A DNA stretch of 64,000 bases from Mycobacterium sp. DL99 (GTDB taxonomy: Bacteria; Actinomycetota; Actinomycetes; Mycobacteriales; Mycobacteriaceae), in the NCBI RefSeq assembly GCF_004762045.1, contig NZ_SJOM01000007.1, positions 5,259,798 to 5,323,797 of the forward strand, in the 5' to 3' direction. The notes beneath the pieces are model-generated. The model made no database searches. It was given only the letters and a program-made list of their open reading frames with translations, and was not told the DNA's origin. Positions 16,794 through 25,494 of the stretch are shown one piece after another. A program made the position numbers and the translations under genes. Position 1 is the first letter of the stretch; the number at the start of each line of letters is the position of its first letter.

Positions 16794-18385
16794 CCACTCT
16801 CAAATCCACGATCGATCCGAGCTCCCCCGGGTTCACCGAGGCCGCCGAGGTGATGGCGACCAAGCTCGCCGAACTCGACACCGAGCACGCCAAGGCCCTG
16901 GCCGGTGGCGGACCCAAGTATGTGGACCGCCATCACGGCCGCGGCAAGCTCACCGCACGCGAGCGGGTGGAGCTGCTGCTGGATCCCGACGCGCCGTTCC
17001 TGGAGCTGAGCCCGTTGGCGGCCTGGGGCAGTGATTTCACCGTGGGCGCCAGCGTCGTCTGCGGTATCGGCGCCGTGGAGGGTGTCGAGTGCCTGATCGT
17101 CGCGAATGATCCGACGGTCAAGGGCGGCACCAGCAACCCGTGGACGCTCAAGAAGATCCTGCGCGCCAACCAGATCGCGATGGAGAACCGGCTTCCGGTG
17201 GTCTCCCTCGTCGAGTCCGGTGGCGCCGATCTGCCGACGCAGAAGGAGATCTTCATCCCGGGCGGGCAGATGTTCCGCGATCTGACGCGGCTGTCGGCGG
17301 CGGGCATCCCGACCATCGCGCTGGTGTTCGGCAACTCGACGGCCGGCGGTGCGTACGTGCCGGGCATGTCCGATCACGTGGTGATGATCAAGGAACGCTC
17401 CAAGGTGTTCCTGGCCGGGCCGCCGCTGGTCAAGATGGCCACCGGAGAGGAGTCCGACGACGAGTCACTGGGCGGTGCCGAGATGCACGCCCGCACTTCG
17501 GGTCTGGGTGACTACCTGGCCAATGACGAGCTCGACGCGATCCGGATCGGGCGGCGCATCGTGGCCCGGCTGAACTGGCGGAAGAAGGGCCCCGTCCCCG
17601 CACCGGTGGTCGAGCCGAAGTTCGACCCGGAGGAGCTCATCGGCATCGTCCCCGCCGATCTGCGTATCCCGTTCGACCCGCGCGATGTGATCGCCCGCAT
17701 CGTCGACGGCTCGGACTTCGACGAGTTCAAACCGTTGTACGGGTCCTCGCTGGTGACGGGATGGGCCACGCTGTACGGCTACCCGGTGGGGATCCTGGCG
17801 AATGCCCGCGGGGTGCTGTTCAGTGAGGAGTCTCAGAAGGCCACCCAGTTCATCCAGCTGGCCAACCGGTCCGATACCCCACTTCTGTTCCTGCACAACA
17901 CCACCGGCTACATGGTGGGTAAGCAGTACGAAGAGGGCGGCATGATCAAGCACGGCTCGATGATGATCAATGCGGTGTCGAACTCCACGGTGCCGCACAT
18001 CTCTCTGCTGCTGGGAGCCTCCTACGGCGCGGGCCACTACGGCATGTGCGGGCGGGCCTATGACCCGCGGTTCCTGTTCGCCTGGCCGTCGTCCAAGTCC
18101 GCCGTGATGGGCGGCACCCAGCTGGCCGGGGTGCTCTCGATCGTCAGCCGCGCCGCCGCAGAGGCCCGCGGTCAGCAGGTCGACGAGGCCGCCGACGCTG
18201 CGTTGCGGGCCGCGGTCGAGGCACAGATCGAGGCCGAGTCGCTGCCGATGTTCCTGTCCGGCCGGTTGTACGACGACGGGGTGATCGACCCCCGCGATAC
18301 CCGCACCGTGCTGGGAATGTGCCTGTCCGCCATTGCGAATGGCCCGATCGAGGGGACGTCGAACTTCGGCGTCTTCAGGATGTGA
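16790..18385 (+). CDS. accD2: Acyl-CoA carboxylase carboxyltransferase (beta) subunit AccD2
   Basis: The 531-aa protein is the carboxyltransferase half of a biotin-dependent acyl-CoA carboxylase. Conserved blocks include HHGRGKLTARERVELLLD, VESGGADLPTQ, GNSTAGGAYVPGMSD and GASYGAGHYGMCGRAY. The length and the last block resemble 3-methylcrotonyl- or geranyl-CoA carboxylase beta subunits more than propionyl-CoA carboxylases. ATG 16790 overlaps the fadE13 stop (ATGA). With accA2, AtuA-like and IVD-like dehydrogenases beside it, it probably carboxylates a branched enoyl-CoA. The true substrate is unknown. Confidence 0.9.
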   Translation: MTTLKSTIDPSSPGFTEAAEVMATKLAELDTEHAKALAGGGPKYVDRHHGRGKLTARERVELLLDPDAPFLELSPLAAWGSDFTVGASVVCGIGAVEGVECLIVANDPTVKGGTSNPWTLKKILRANQIAMENRLPVVSLVESGGADLPTQKEIFIPGGQMFRDLTRLSAAGIPTIALVFGNSTAGGAYVPGMSDHVVMIKERSKVFLAGPPLVKMATGEESDDESLGGAEMHARTSGLGDYLANDELDAIRIGRRIVARLNWRKKGPVPAPVVEPKFDPEELIGIVPADLRIPFDPRDVIARIVDGSDFDEFKPLYGSSLVTGWATLYGYPVGILANARGVLFSEESQKATQFIQLANRSDTPLLFLHNTTGYMVGKQYEEGGMIKHGSMMINAVSNSTVPHISLLLGASYGAGHYGMCGRAYDPRFLFAWPSSKSAVMGGTQLAGVLSIVSRAAAEARGQQVDEAADAALRAAVEAQIEAESLPMFLSGRLYDDGVIDPRDTRTVLGMCLSAIANGPIEGTSNFGVFRM

Positions 18386-18392
18386 GCGAACA

Positions 18393-20330
18393 GTGATTAC
18401 GAGAGTTCTGGTCGCCAACCGCGGCGAGATCGCGCGCCGGGTATTCGAGACCTGCCGTCGTCTCGGCATCGGCACGGTCGCCGTGTACACCGACCCCGAT
18501 GCCGGGTCCCCGCACGTCGCCGAGGCGGACGCCCGGGTGCGGCTGGAAGGCAACAACGGCTATCTCGATTCCGCGCAGATCATCGCCGCCGCCCAGGCGT
18601 CCGGCGCGGACGCCATTCATCCCGGCTACGGGTTCCTTTCCGAGAACCCGGATTTCGCGGCCGCCGTGATCGATGCCGGGCTGACCTGGATCGGTCCGCC
18701 GGTGAACGCCGTACAGGCGATGGGCTCCAAGATCGAAGCCAAGAAGATGATGGCCGCGGCCGGCGTTCCGGTGCTCACCGAGCTCGATCCGTCGACGGTG
18801 ACGGCCGACCAGCTGCCGGTCCTGGTGAAGGCCTCGGCCGGCGGTGGTGGCCGCGGCATGCGCGTGGTGCGCGAACTGTCGGATCTGCCAAGCGAAGTGG
18901 CCGCAGCCCAGCGTGAGGCACAGTCGGCGTTCGGTGATCCGACGGTGTTCTGCGAGCGCTACCTGGCCGCCGGCCATCACGTCGAGGTACAGGTGCTGGC
19001 CGATGAGCACGGCACGGTGTGGGCGGTCGGCGAGCGTGAGTGCTCGATCCAGCGGCGTCATCAGAAGGTCATCGAGGAAGCGCCGTCGCCTCTGGTGGAA
19101 CGTACCCCCGGGATGCGGGAGAAGCTGTTCGACGCGGCCCGGCTGGCCGCCGAGGCGATCGGCTACGCCGGCGCGGGCACCGTCGAGTTCATGGCGGACG
19201 AGCAGGGGGACTTCTTCTTCCTGGAGATGAATACCCGCCTGCAGGTGGAGCATCCGGTCACCGAGGCCACCACTGGGCTCGATCTGGTCGAGCTGCAGAT
19301 CCTGGTCGCCGACGGCGGCCGACTCGACGCCGAGCCGCCGGCCTCGCGTGGTTCGGCCATCGAGGCCCGCCTGTATGCCGAGGATCCGGCCAAGGGCTGG
19401 CAGCCTCAGGCCGGCACCGTGCACCGGTTCGATGTCCCCGGGCAGGTGCGCGTCGACACCGGTATCGAGGACGGCTCGGTGGTGTCGATCTTCTACGACC
19501 CCATGCTGGCCAAGGTCATCTCGTATGCCCCGACCCGCCGTCAGGCCGCGACCGTGCTGGCCGATGCGTTGGCCCGCACCCGGATTCACGGACTGCGAAC
19601 CAACCGCGATCTGCTGGTGAATGTGCTGCGGCATCCGGCATTCCTGGACGGGGCCACCGACACGGCGTTCTTCGACACGCACGGGCTCGATGTCCTGGCC
19701 GCTCCGCTGGCCGGTGCGGGAGTGGTGACGCTGTCGGCGATCGCGGCGGCGTTGGCCGAGGCCGCACATAACCGCAGTAGCGCAACGGTTTTCGGTGCCG
19801 CACCCAGCGGATGGCGCAACCTGGTTTCGGACTACCAGTCGCGGACGTACCGCAACGCCGCGGGTGATGACGTCGCGGTGCGCTACCGGTTCACCCGCAC
19901 CGGGGTCGAGCTGCCCGACGACGACGGAGTTTCCCTGGCGTCGGCGACCCCGGACCGGGTGGTGCTCACGGTCAACGGTGTCGACCGCGCGTTCGACGTG
20001 GCGCGTTATGGCGATCAGGTGTTCGTCGACTCTCCACTGGGCCCGGTGGCGTTCACTGCGCTGCCGCGCTTCCCCGATCCGGACGATGCGGTCGCACACG
20101 GCTCGCTGCTGGCACCGATGCCCGGTTCGGTGGTCCGGGTCGGCGCCGCCGTCGGCGACACCGTCACCGCCGGCCAACCGCTGATCTGGCTGGAGGCCAT
20201 GAAGATGGAGCACACCATCGCCGCACCCGAAGACGGGGTGCTGGCCGAACTCAATGTCGCCGCAGGCCAACAGGTCGAGGTCGGCGCCGTACTTGCCCGC
20301 GTAGAGAACCCTGAAGGAGAACAGTCATGA
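18393..20330 (+). CDS. accA2: Biotin carboxylase/biotin carrier (alpha) subunit AccA2
   Basis: This 645-aa alpha subunit carboxylates biotin with ATP and bicarbonate. It has a biotin carboxylase domain beginning ITRVLVANRGEIARRVF, the ATP-grasp loop KASAGGGGRGMRVV, and EMNTRLQVEHPVTE. A middle linker domain follows, then a C-terminal biotinyl domain with the EAMKMEH biotinylation site (Lys in MKM) about 35 residues before the end. GTG 18393 starts 7 bases after the accD2 stop, and the stop overlaps the fadE12 ATG. It is the partner of AccD2. Confidence 0.92.
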   Translation: MITRVLVANRGEIARRVFETCRRLGIGTVAVYTDPDAGSPHVAEADARVRLEGNNGYLDSAQIIAAAQASGADAIHPGYGFLSENPDFAAAVIDAGLTWIGPPVNAVQAMGSKIEAKKMMAAAGVPVLTELDPSTVTADQLPVLVKASAGGGGRGMRVVRELSDLPSEVAAAQREAQSAFGDPTVFCERYLAAGHHVEVQVLADEHGTVWAVGERECSIQRRHQKVIEEAPSPLVERTPGMREKLFDAARLAAEAIGYAGAGTVEFMADEQGDFFFLEMNTRLQVEHPVTEATTGLDLVELQILVADGGRLDAEPPASRGSAIEARLYAEDPAKGWQPQAGTVHRFDVPGQVRVDTGIEDGSVVSIFYDPMLAKVISYAPTRRQAATVLADALARTRIHGLRTNRDLLVNVLRHPAFLDGATDTAFFDTHGLDVLAAPLAGAGVVTLSAIAAALAEAAHNRSSATVFGAAPSGWRNLVSDYQSRTYRNAAGDDVAVRYRFTRTGVELPDDDGVSLASATPDRVVLTVNGVDRAFDVARYGDQVFVDSPLGPVAFTALPRFPDPDDAVAHGSLLAPMPGSVVRVGAAVGDTVTAGQPLIWLEAMKMEHTIAAPEDGVLAELNVAAGQQVEVGAVLARVENPEGEQS

Positions 20331-21484
20331 GCTTCATCGAAACCGAAGAACAGAAGGCACTGCGCCAGGCGGTCGCCGCGATGGCCGCCAACTACGGGCA
20401 GGACTACTACCTTGAGAAGGCCCGCTCCGGCCAGCACACCACCGAATTGTGGAATGAGGCAGGAAAACTCGGCTTCATCGGGGTGAACCTGCCCGAGGAG
20501 TACGGCGGCGGCGGCGCCGGCATGTACGAGCTGTCCATGGTGATGGAAGAGATGTCGGCGGCCGGGTCAGCGCTGCTGATGATGGTCGTCTCCCCCGCAA
20601 TCAACGGCACCATCATCTCCAAGTTCGGCACCGAGGAGCAGAAGAAGCGCTGGATCCCCGGCATCGCCGACGGGTCGATCACCATGGCCTTCGCGATCAC
20701 CGAGCCTGATGCGGGTTCCAACAGCCACCGCATCACCACCACCGCCAAACGCGACGGCAGCGACTGGATCCTCAAGGGCCAGAAGACGTTCATCTCCGGT
20801 ATCGACCAGGCGCAGGCGGTGCTTGTCGTCGGCCGCACCGAGGATCACAAGACCGGAAACCTCAAGCCGGCGCTGTTCGTCATCCCCACCGACACCCCGG
20901 GCCTGAGCTGGACCAAGATCGAGATGGAGATCATCAGCCCGGAGAGCCAATTCCAGGTGTTCCTCGACGACGTCCGGCTGCCCGCCGATGCGCTGGTGGG
21001 TTCGGAAGATGCCGCGATCGCGCAGCTGTTCGCCGGGCTGAACCCCGAACGCATCATGGGTGCGGCCAGCGCGGTCGGTGTGGGCCGGTTCGCCATCAAC
21101 AAGGCTGTCGACTACGTCAAGACCCGCCAGGTCTGGAAGGTGCCGATCGGTTCACACCAAGGTATCTCGCACCCGCTGGCGCAGAACCACATCGAGGTGG
21201 AGCTGGCCAAGCTGATGATGCAGAAGGCCGCGACGCTGTATGACGCCGGCGACGACTTCGGCGCGGCCGAGGCCGCCAACATGGCCAAGTACGCGGCAGG
21301 TGAGGCGTCGGTGCGGGCGGTCGATCAGGCCGTGCAATCCCTCGGCGGCAACGGCCTGACCAAGGAGTACGGCATCGCCGCTGCGGTGACGGCATCGAAG
21401 CTCGCCCGCATCGCGCCGGTGAGCCGTGAGATGATCCTGAACTTCGTCGCGCAGACCTCGCTGGGTCTTCCTCGCTCATACTGA
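20327..21484 (+). CDS. fadE12: Acyl-CoA dehydrogenase (FadE12 type)
   Basis: This is a second acyl-CoA dehydrogenase of 385 aa. It has AFAITEPDAGSNSH for FAD/substrate binding and SLGGNGLTKEYGI near the C-terminus. Like its neighbour it lacks the medium-chain-type catalytic Glu near the end (APVSREM there). It has a glutamate in LNPERIMGA at the isovaleryl-type position. ATG 20327 overlaps accA2, with GAAGGAGA upstream. Two dehydrogenases in one operon fit a pathway with two oxidations around a carboxylation step. Confidence 0.88.
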   Translation: MSFIETEEQKALRQAVAAMAANYGQDYYLEKARSGQHTTELWNEAGKLGFIGVNLPEEYGGGGAGMYELSMVMEEMSAAGSALLMMVVSPAINGTIISKFGTEEQKKRWIPGIADGSITMAFAITEPDAGSNSHRITTTAKRDGSDWILKGQKTFISGIDQAQAVLVVGRTEDHKTGNLKPALFVIPTDTPGLSWTKIEMEIISPESQFQVFLDDVRLPADALVGSEDAAIAQLFAGLNPERIMGAASAVGVGRFAINKAVDYVKTRQVWKVPIGSHQGISHPLAQNHIEVELAKLMMQKAATLYDAGDDFGAAEAANMAKYAAGEASVRAVDQAVQSLGGNGLTKEYGIAAAVTASKLARIAPVSREMILNFVAQTSLGLPRSY

Positions 21485-21499
21485 CGGGCCGTACTGACA

Positions 21500-22267
21500 A
21501 TGACGTCTTTAGTTCATTACGCGGTCGAGGGCAACGTCGCCCGGCTGACGCTGGACTCCCCGCACAACCGCAACGCGCTGTCCACGGCCCTGATCGAGCA
21601 GTTGCTCCAGGGCTTCTCCGATGCCGCTGACGAGCCCGGGGTCCGGGCGGTGGTGCTCGGGCACACTGGTGGGACCTTCTGCGCCGGAGCCGATCTCAGA
21701 GAGGCCGCCGGCCAGGATCCCGGCGACATCGCTGTCGACCGGGCCCGCGAGATGACCAAGCTGCTGCGGGCCATCCTGGAATTACCGATTCCGGTGATCG
21801 GCGCGATCGACGGGCACGTGCGGGCCGGCGGGATGGGGCTGGTCGGTGCGTGCGATCTCGTCGTCGCCGGTCCGCAGAGTACGTTCGCATTGACCGAAGC
21901 GCGTATCGGCGTTGCACCGTCGATCATTTCGCTGACGCTGTTGCCCAAGATGTTGCCGCGGGCGGCGGGACGGTACTTCGTCACCGGTGAGAAGTTCGGT
22001 GCCGCCGAGGCGGCCGAGATCGGGCTGATCACCGTGTCCGCCGATGACGTATCCGGTGCGGTTGCCGCGCTGACGGGTGAAATCGCGAAGGGGTCACCGC
22101 AGGGGCTGGCGACGTCGAAGGGGCTTACGACTGCGGCGATCCTGCGTGGGTTCGACGAGCTGGCCGAGGATCTGACCCGGCAGTCGGCACAACTGTTCGT
22201 GTCCGACGAGGCGCGCGAGGGCATGATGGCGTTCCTGCAGAAGCGCCCGCCGAACTGGGCGGGCTAG
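21500..22267 (+). CDS. echA7: Enoyl-CoA hydratase/isomerase (EchA7 type)
   Basis: The 255-aa crotonase-fold protein has the oxyanion-hole blocks GGTFCAGADL and VRAGGMGLVGACDLV and the TEARIGVAPS block that follows. It is the last gene of the operon, 15 bases after fadE12, and is followed by a terminator-like dyad. By analogy to Liu/Atu pathways it would hydrate the glutaconyl-type CoA made by the carboxylase. This is inference from context. Confidence 0.88.
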   Translation: MTSLVHYAVEGNVARLTLDSPHNRNALSTALIEQLLQGFSDAADEPGVRAVVLGHTGGTFCAGADLREAAGQDPGDIAVDRAREMTKLLRAILELPIPVIGAIDGHVRAGGMGLVGACDLVVAGPQSTFALTEARIGVAPSIISLTLLPKMLPRAAGRYFVTGEKFGAAEAAEIGLITVSADDVSGAVAALTGEIAKGSPQGLATSKGLTTAAILRGFDELAEDLTRQSAQLFVSDEAREGMMAFLQKRPPNWAG

Positions 22268-22273
22268 GCCCGA

Positions 22274-22314
22274 GCCGGGACGGCGCCTGGAACAGGTTGC
22301 GGCACCGTCCCGGC
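22274..22314 (+). terminator. Terminator-like dyad after echA7
   Basis: GCCGGGACGG (22274-22283) pairs perfectly with CCGTCCCGGC (22305-22314) across a 21-base loop, and TTGTTGC follows. It lies directly after the last gene of the operon. Confidence 0.6.
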
Positions 22315-22523
22315 TTGTTGCACATTGCACTATGTTCGATTGAAAGCACGATTGCTGACGCCAGTCTCGGCCAAGCCGTTTCACCAGGTAAACATGCACC
22401 ACGCGGCCATTTCTCAGCGTTTACTCGGATCTAGCTGCCCCATTCCAGTTTTGTTGTATTCATAGTGCGACGGCCTCTCACGTTGCTAGCGTCCCGGTTT
22501 CCACGCTCCTTGGAAGGAAACCA

Positions 22524-23720
22524 TTGATACACGCAGCGTTACGCTCGTACGCCACAGCGGGGCTAGCAATTGTGGGGGCCGGTGTCATCGCCGTGTCGCC
22601 GCTGGCGCCACCGCCGGTCACCCAGTCGGCCACCAACACCATCTCGACCGCACAGGTGGCACTGACTTCCACCGTTGATCCGTTGACCCGCTGGAGCCAG
22701 ATTGCGGCGAACACCGGCGAGGACATCGGCGAACTAGCCAATTTCTGGATGGAGAATCCGGCGCCATTGGCGCGCCAAGTCGTCACCAATCTGTCGACGT
22801 ACGCCGGGTGGTACGTCGCGGGTCTCCAACAGGCCATTCCCGCCCTGCAGAACTGGGCGGAACTGACGATGGCCCCCGCGATCAACCAGGCCGCTGCGCT
22901 GATCCAAGCCGGACAGCCCGAGCAGGCAGGAACCGTCCTGGTAAACGCGCTCGGCAACATCATGTGGGCCGGGTTCCCAATGATGAATCTGCTGAGCATC
23001 CCCGGATTGATGACTGATCATTTCAGCACCCTGGTGAAGGGAGTCTTGTCGGTACCGACGGCGAGCACATTGGTCGGCTTGGCCCTTGGAGTGCCGTCCG
23101 ACCTGATCACCTCGGTCACTGTCGGCGCTCAGGACGCGCTCGATGCGACCAATTCCGGTGACCTCACGGGGGCGGCATTCGCGATCGCCAATATCCCAGC
23201 CGATATTGCCGAGAAGCAGCTCAAGCGAATCTTCGAGTTTCGGAAGTGGGGCGGCTGCGGGTGTCTGGTCAGCGGCGGGCTGATCCTCAACCAACTCATC
23301 AAGCTTCCGCGACAACTTGCGACGGGGATCGCCCTGCCTGCCCCGGCAGCGGCGAGCGCAGGCACCCTGGCGATCGCGGCACCGGCCACACCTGAACTCC
23401 CCGCAGTCACCGGCACCGCGGCCCAGGCCGACCCCGAGGCTCCTGCCGCGGTCAGCGTCAGTTCCAATGGCGTAACCGATCTTTCAGCAGGCAACAAGAT
23501 CCGGCCCAGCAAGACCGGCACCACCTCCTTGCGACAGAGCCAGAAGCTGCGCGCCTCGATCGACCACGCCGCAGGCCAGGTCGACAAGACGCTGAAGGGC
23601 ATCCGCGACAACGTCAAGAAGTCCCTGAAAGGACTGAACAGCGGCGCCGACAAGAAGAAGAACACCGCCGGAGGCGCAACCACTGGCGGCAGCGCGAACG
23701 GCGATTCGGACAACAGCTAA
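22524..23720 (+). CDS. Exported mycobacterial protein of unknown function with lysine-rich tail
   Basis: The 398-aa protein starts at TTG 22524 behind GGAAGGAAA. Its signal-like N-terminus RSYATAGLAIVGAGVIAVSP, followed by PLAPPP and then AQVALTS, recurs in a family of nontuberculous mycobacterial exported proteins. The central region (about 55-250) is helical and hydrophobic, with a GGCGCLVSGG segment. It then becomes Ala/Pro/Thr rich and ends in a basic low-complexity tail (NVKKSLKGLNSGADKKK). No enzymatic motif was seen. It is flanked by terminator structures, so it is monocistronic. Confidence 0.7.
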   Translation: MIHAALRSYATAGLAIVGAGVIAVSPLAPPPVTQSATNTISTAQVALTSTVDPLTRWSQIAANTGEDIGELANFWMENPAPLARQVVTNLSTYAGWYVAGLQQAIPALQNWAELTMAPAINQAAALIQAGQPEQAGTVLVNALGNIMWAGFPMMNLLSIPGLMTDHFSTLVKGVLSVPTASTLVGLALGVPSDLITSVTVGAQDALDATNSGDLTGAAFAIANIPADIAEKQLKRIFEFRKWGGCGCLVSGGLILNQLIKLPRQLATGIALPAPAAASAGTLAIAAPATPELPAVTGTAAQADPEAPAAVSVSSNGVTDLSAGNKIRPSKTGTTSLRQSQKLRASIDHAAGQVDKTLKGIRDNVKKSLKGLNSGADKKKNTAGGATTGGSANGDSDNS

Positions 23721-23730
23721 ACCGCCCACC

Positions 23731-23768
23731 CCACGGGCCCCTGCCCGGCACCGGGCAGGGGCCCGTGG
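23731..23768 (+). terminator. Strong terminator hairpin
   Basis: An 18-base perfect inverted repeat (23731-23748 with 23751-23768), starting CCACGGGCCC, lies 10 bases past the exported-protein stop. The tip would open to a small loop. No T-tract is present, as is common in mycobacteria. Confidence 0.8.
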
Positions 23769-24051
23769 TTGCCCGGGGAGCGGAAGGATCAACCCGGCTT
23801 CGGCAATCGCATGCCGCGGGTATCGATGTTGAGCACCAAACCGGTGCCGCACCCCGAACGACAGACAGATCAGGATCAAAACTGCACCTGAGCTCGATGT
23901 GTCGAAGCAGGTCATCCAGTCCCGGCCGAGGCGGCGGTGGTTGCGTCCGGCAGCAAACGTTGCGACGCGTCTGTCGCATCGCCTGCGGCAGTTCTACGGT
24001 TCTTGTGCGGACGTTCTCTGCCGTGCGGTGTCCCCATGAAAGGCCGGAATC
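23769..24051. other. Intergenic region upstream of the SnoaL-like gene
   Basis: These 283 bases between a terminator and the SnoaL-like gene hold no convincing coding frame, repeat or recognised operator. They presumably contain the promoter of the downstream gene. Confidence 0.35.
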
Positions 24052-24495
24052 ATGGCCAATGACCAGAACAAGGCGATTTCCCGACGCATATGGGAGGTGT
24101 TTGCCTCCGGTGACCTAAGCGAGCTGGACGATCTCGTCGCTCCCGGTGCCGCCTTCCACGACACCCAGGATCCGTTCGGAGATCAACGCGGCCCCGAACA
24201 TATGCGGAGCCTGATGGCGATGTACCGGAACTCGTTCTCCAACATGCGATTCGACGTCAAGATGCAACTCGCCGAAGGCGATCACGTGTGCACGATGATC
24301 GAGGCGCAGGGCGATAACACCGGCGAGATCATGGGCCGGCCGGCCACCGGTAAACACAGCCGGATCAACCTGACCAATGTCGACCGCATCGAGGACGGCA
24401 AGATCGCCGAAAGTTGGGTCACCTGGGACACCCTGGGCATGCTGCAGCAGCTCGGCCTCATCCCCGCAGGAGCGCAGCAGAAGGCCCCCGCCTGA
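24052..24495 (+). CDS. SnoaL-like ester cyclase / NTF2-fold protein
   Basis: The 147-aa protein has the NTF2-like fold of SnoaL polyketide cyclases. It shows an N-terminal helix with RRIWEVFASGDLSELDDLVAPG and a central HDTQDPFGDQRGPEHM. The RIEDGKIAESWVTWDTLGMLQQLGL block is typical of ester cyclase family members. ATG 24052 is preceded by GAAAGG. It converges on the steroid-type cluster and may act on a lipid or steroid intermediate, but nothing in the sequence proves that. Substrate is unknown. Confidence 0.75.
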   Translation: MANDQNKAISRRIWEVFASGDLSELDDLVAPGAAFHDTQDPFGDQRGPEHMRSLMAMYRNSFSNMRFDVKMQLAEGDHVCTMIEAQGDNTGEIMGRPATGKHSRINLTNVDRIEDGKIAESWVTWDTLGMLQQLGLIPAGAQQKAPA

Positions 24496-24506
24496 GCTGA
24501 TTCCGG

Positions 24507-24538
24507 TGGATCCAGGGCCGGCCGCGGCCCTGGATCCA
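24507..24538. terminator. Bidirectional terminator between convergent genes
   Basis: A perfect 14-base stem TGGATCCAGGGCCG (24507-24520) pairs with 24525-24538 across a GCCG loop. It lies between the SnoaL-like gene (+) and the hsaC-like gene (-). Confidence 0.8.
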
Positions 24539-24558
24539 CACCCCGGAGCCCACGTCCG

Positions 24559-25491
24559 TCACCGGTTGTGCGACCCGGCGGTGAAGTCGTGACCCCACAA
24601 ACTGACCGCGGTCGATTCACGGACAGTCCACTCGTGATCGTCGACCTGCAATCCCTCACAGCCGAATTCGAGGTCGAAGCCGCCGGGCGTCTTCATGTAG
24701 AAGGACAGCATCTCGTCATTGACGTGGCGGCCAAGCGTCGCCGACAGCGGAACCCCTCGGCGGGACGCACGATCCAGGCAGAGGCCCAGATCGTCACTGT
24801 TCTCTACCTCGATCATCAGATGCACGATCCCGCTAGAAGTCTCGCCCGGCAGAAACGCCAGGCTGTGGTGGCGCGGGTTGACCCCGAGGAACCGCAGCCA
24901 GGCCGGATGGCGGTCGGCGGGCCCGCCGACCGCTTGCGGGGGTAGCCGCATCGAGTCACGCAGTGCGAAGCCGAGCACGTCTCGATAGAAACGCAGCGAT
25001 TCGGCGTCATCGCGGGCGGTCAGCACCACGTGCCCCAGACCCTGATCCCCGGTGACGAACCTGTGCCCGTAGGGGCTCACCACCCGGCGATGCTCGAGCG
25101 CCGCGCCGTGGAACAGCTCCAGCGTGTTGCCCGACGGATCCCGCAGTCGAATCATCTCGTCAACGCGTCGATCGGCAAGCTCGGCCGCGGTGGCCTCACG
25201 GTAGGGAATGCCCGCCCGGGCCAGGCCAGCACGGATATCACGCAACGCTTCGGCGTTCGCGGTCTCCCAGCCGGACTCCAGCAGGCGATCACGCTCGCCC
25301 GGGACGATCACGAGTCGGGCCGGGAAATCGTCCATCCGCAGATAGAGCGCCCCCTCGGTGAGACCCGTGCCCTCCACCATCCCGAGCACCTTCAACCCGT
25401 ACTCACGCCAGGCCGCCATGTCGGTGGCCTCGATGCGCAGATACCCCAGCGATCGGACGCTCATCGGAGGAATCTGCCGGGTGGCGGTCAT
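24559..25491 (-). CDS. Extradiol catechol dioxygenase, HsaC-like
   Basis: HsaC opens the catecholic A-ring intermediate (3,4-DHSA) in bacterial cholesterol catabolism. The 310-aa protein closely resembles M. tuberculosis HsaC as I recall it (SVRSLGYLRIEATDMAAWREYGLKV). It has the type I extradiol iron ligands: His in QGLGHVVL (about 154), His in PRHHSLAF (about 209) and Glu in GGFDLEFGCEG (about 275). ATG 25491 is 3 bases after the hsaA-like stop; an internal ATG at codon 10 (MSVRSL) is the alternative that matches HsaC length. This is probably a second copy, because the main hsa cluster lies elsewhere in mycobacteria. Confidence 0.9.
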   Translation of the reverse strand: MTATRQIPPMSVRSLGYLRIEATDMAAWREYGLKVLGMVEGTGLTEGALYLRMDDFPARLVIVPGERDRLLESGWETANAEALRDIRAGLARAGIPYREATAAELADRRVDEMIRLRDPSGNTLELFHGAALEHRRVVSPYGHRFVTGDQGLGHVVLTARDDAESLRFYRDVLGFALRDSMRLPPQAVGGPADRHPAWLRFLGVNPRHHSLAFLPGETSSGIVHLMIEVENSDDLGLCLDRASRRGVPLSATLGRHVNDEMLSFYMKTPGGFDLEFGCEGLQVDDHEWTVRESTAVSLWGHDFTAGSHNR

Positions 25492-25494
25492 GTA

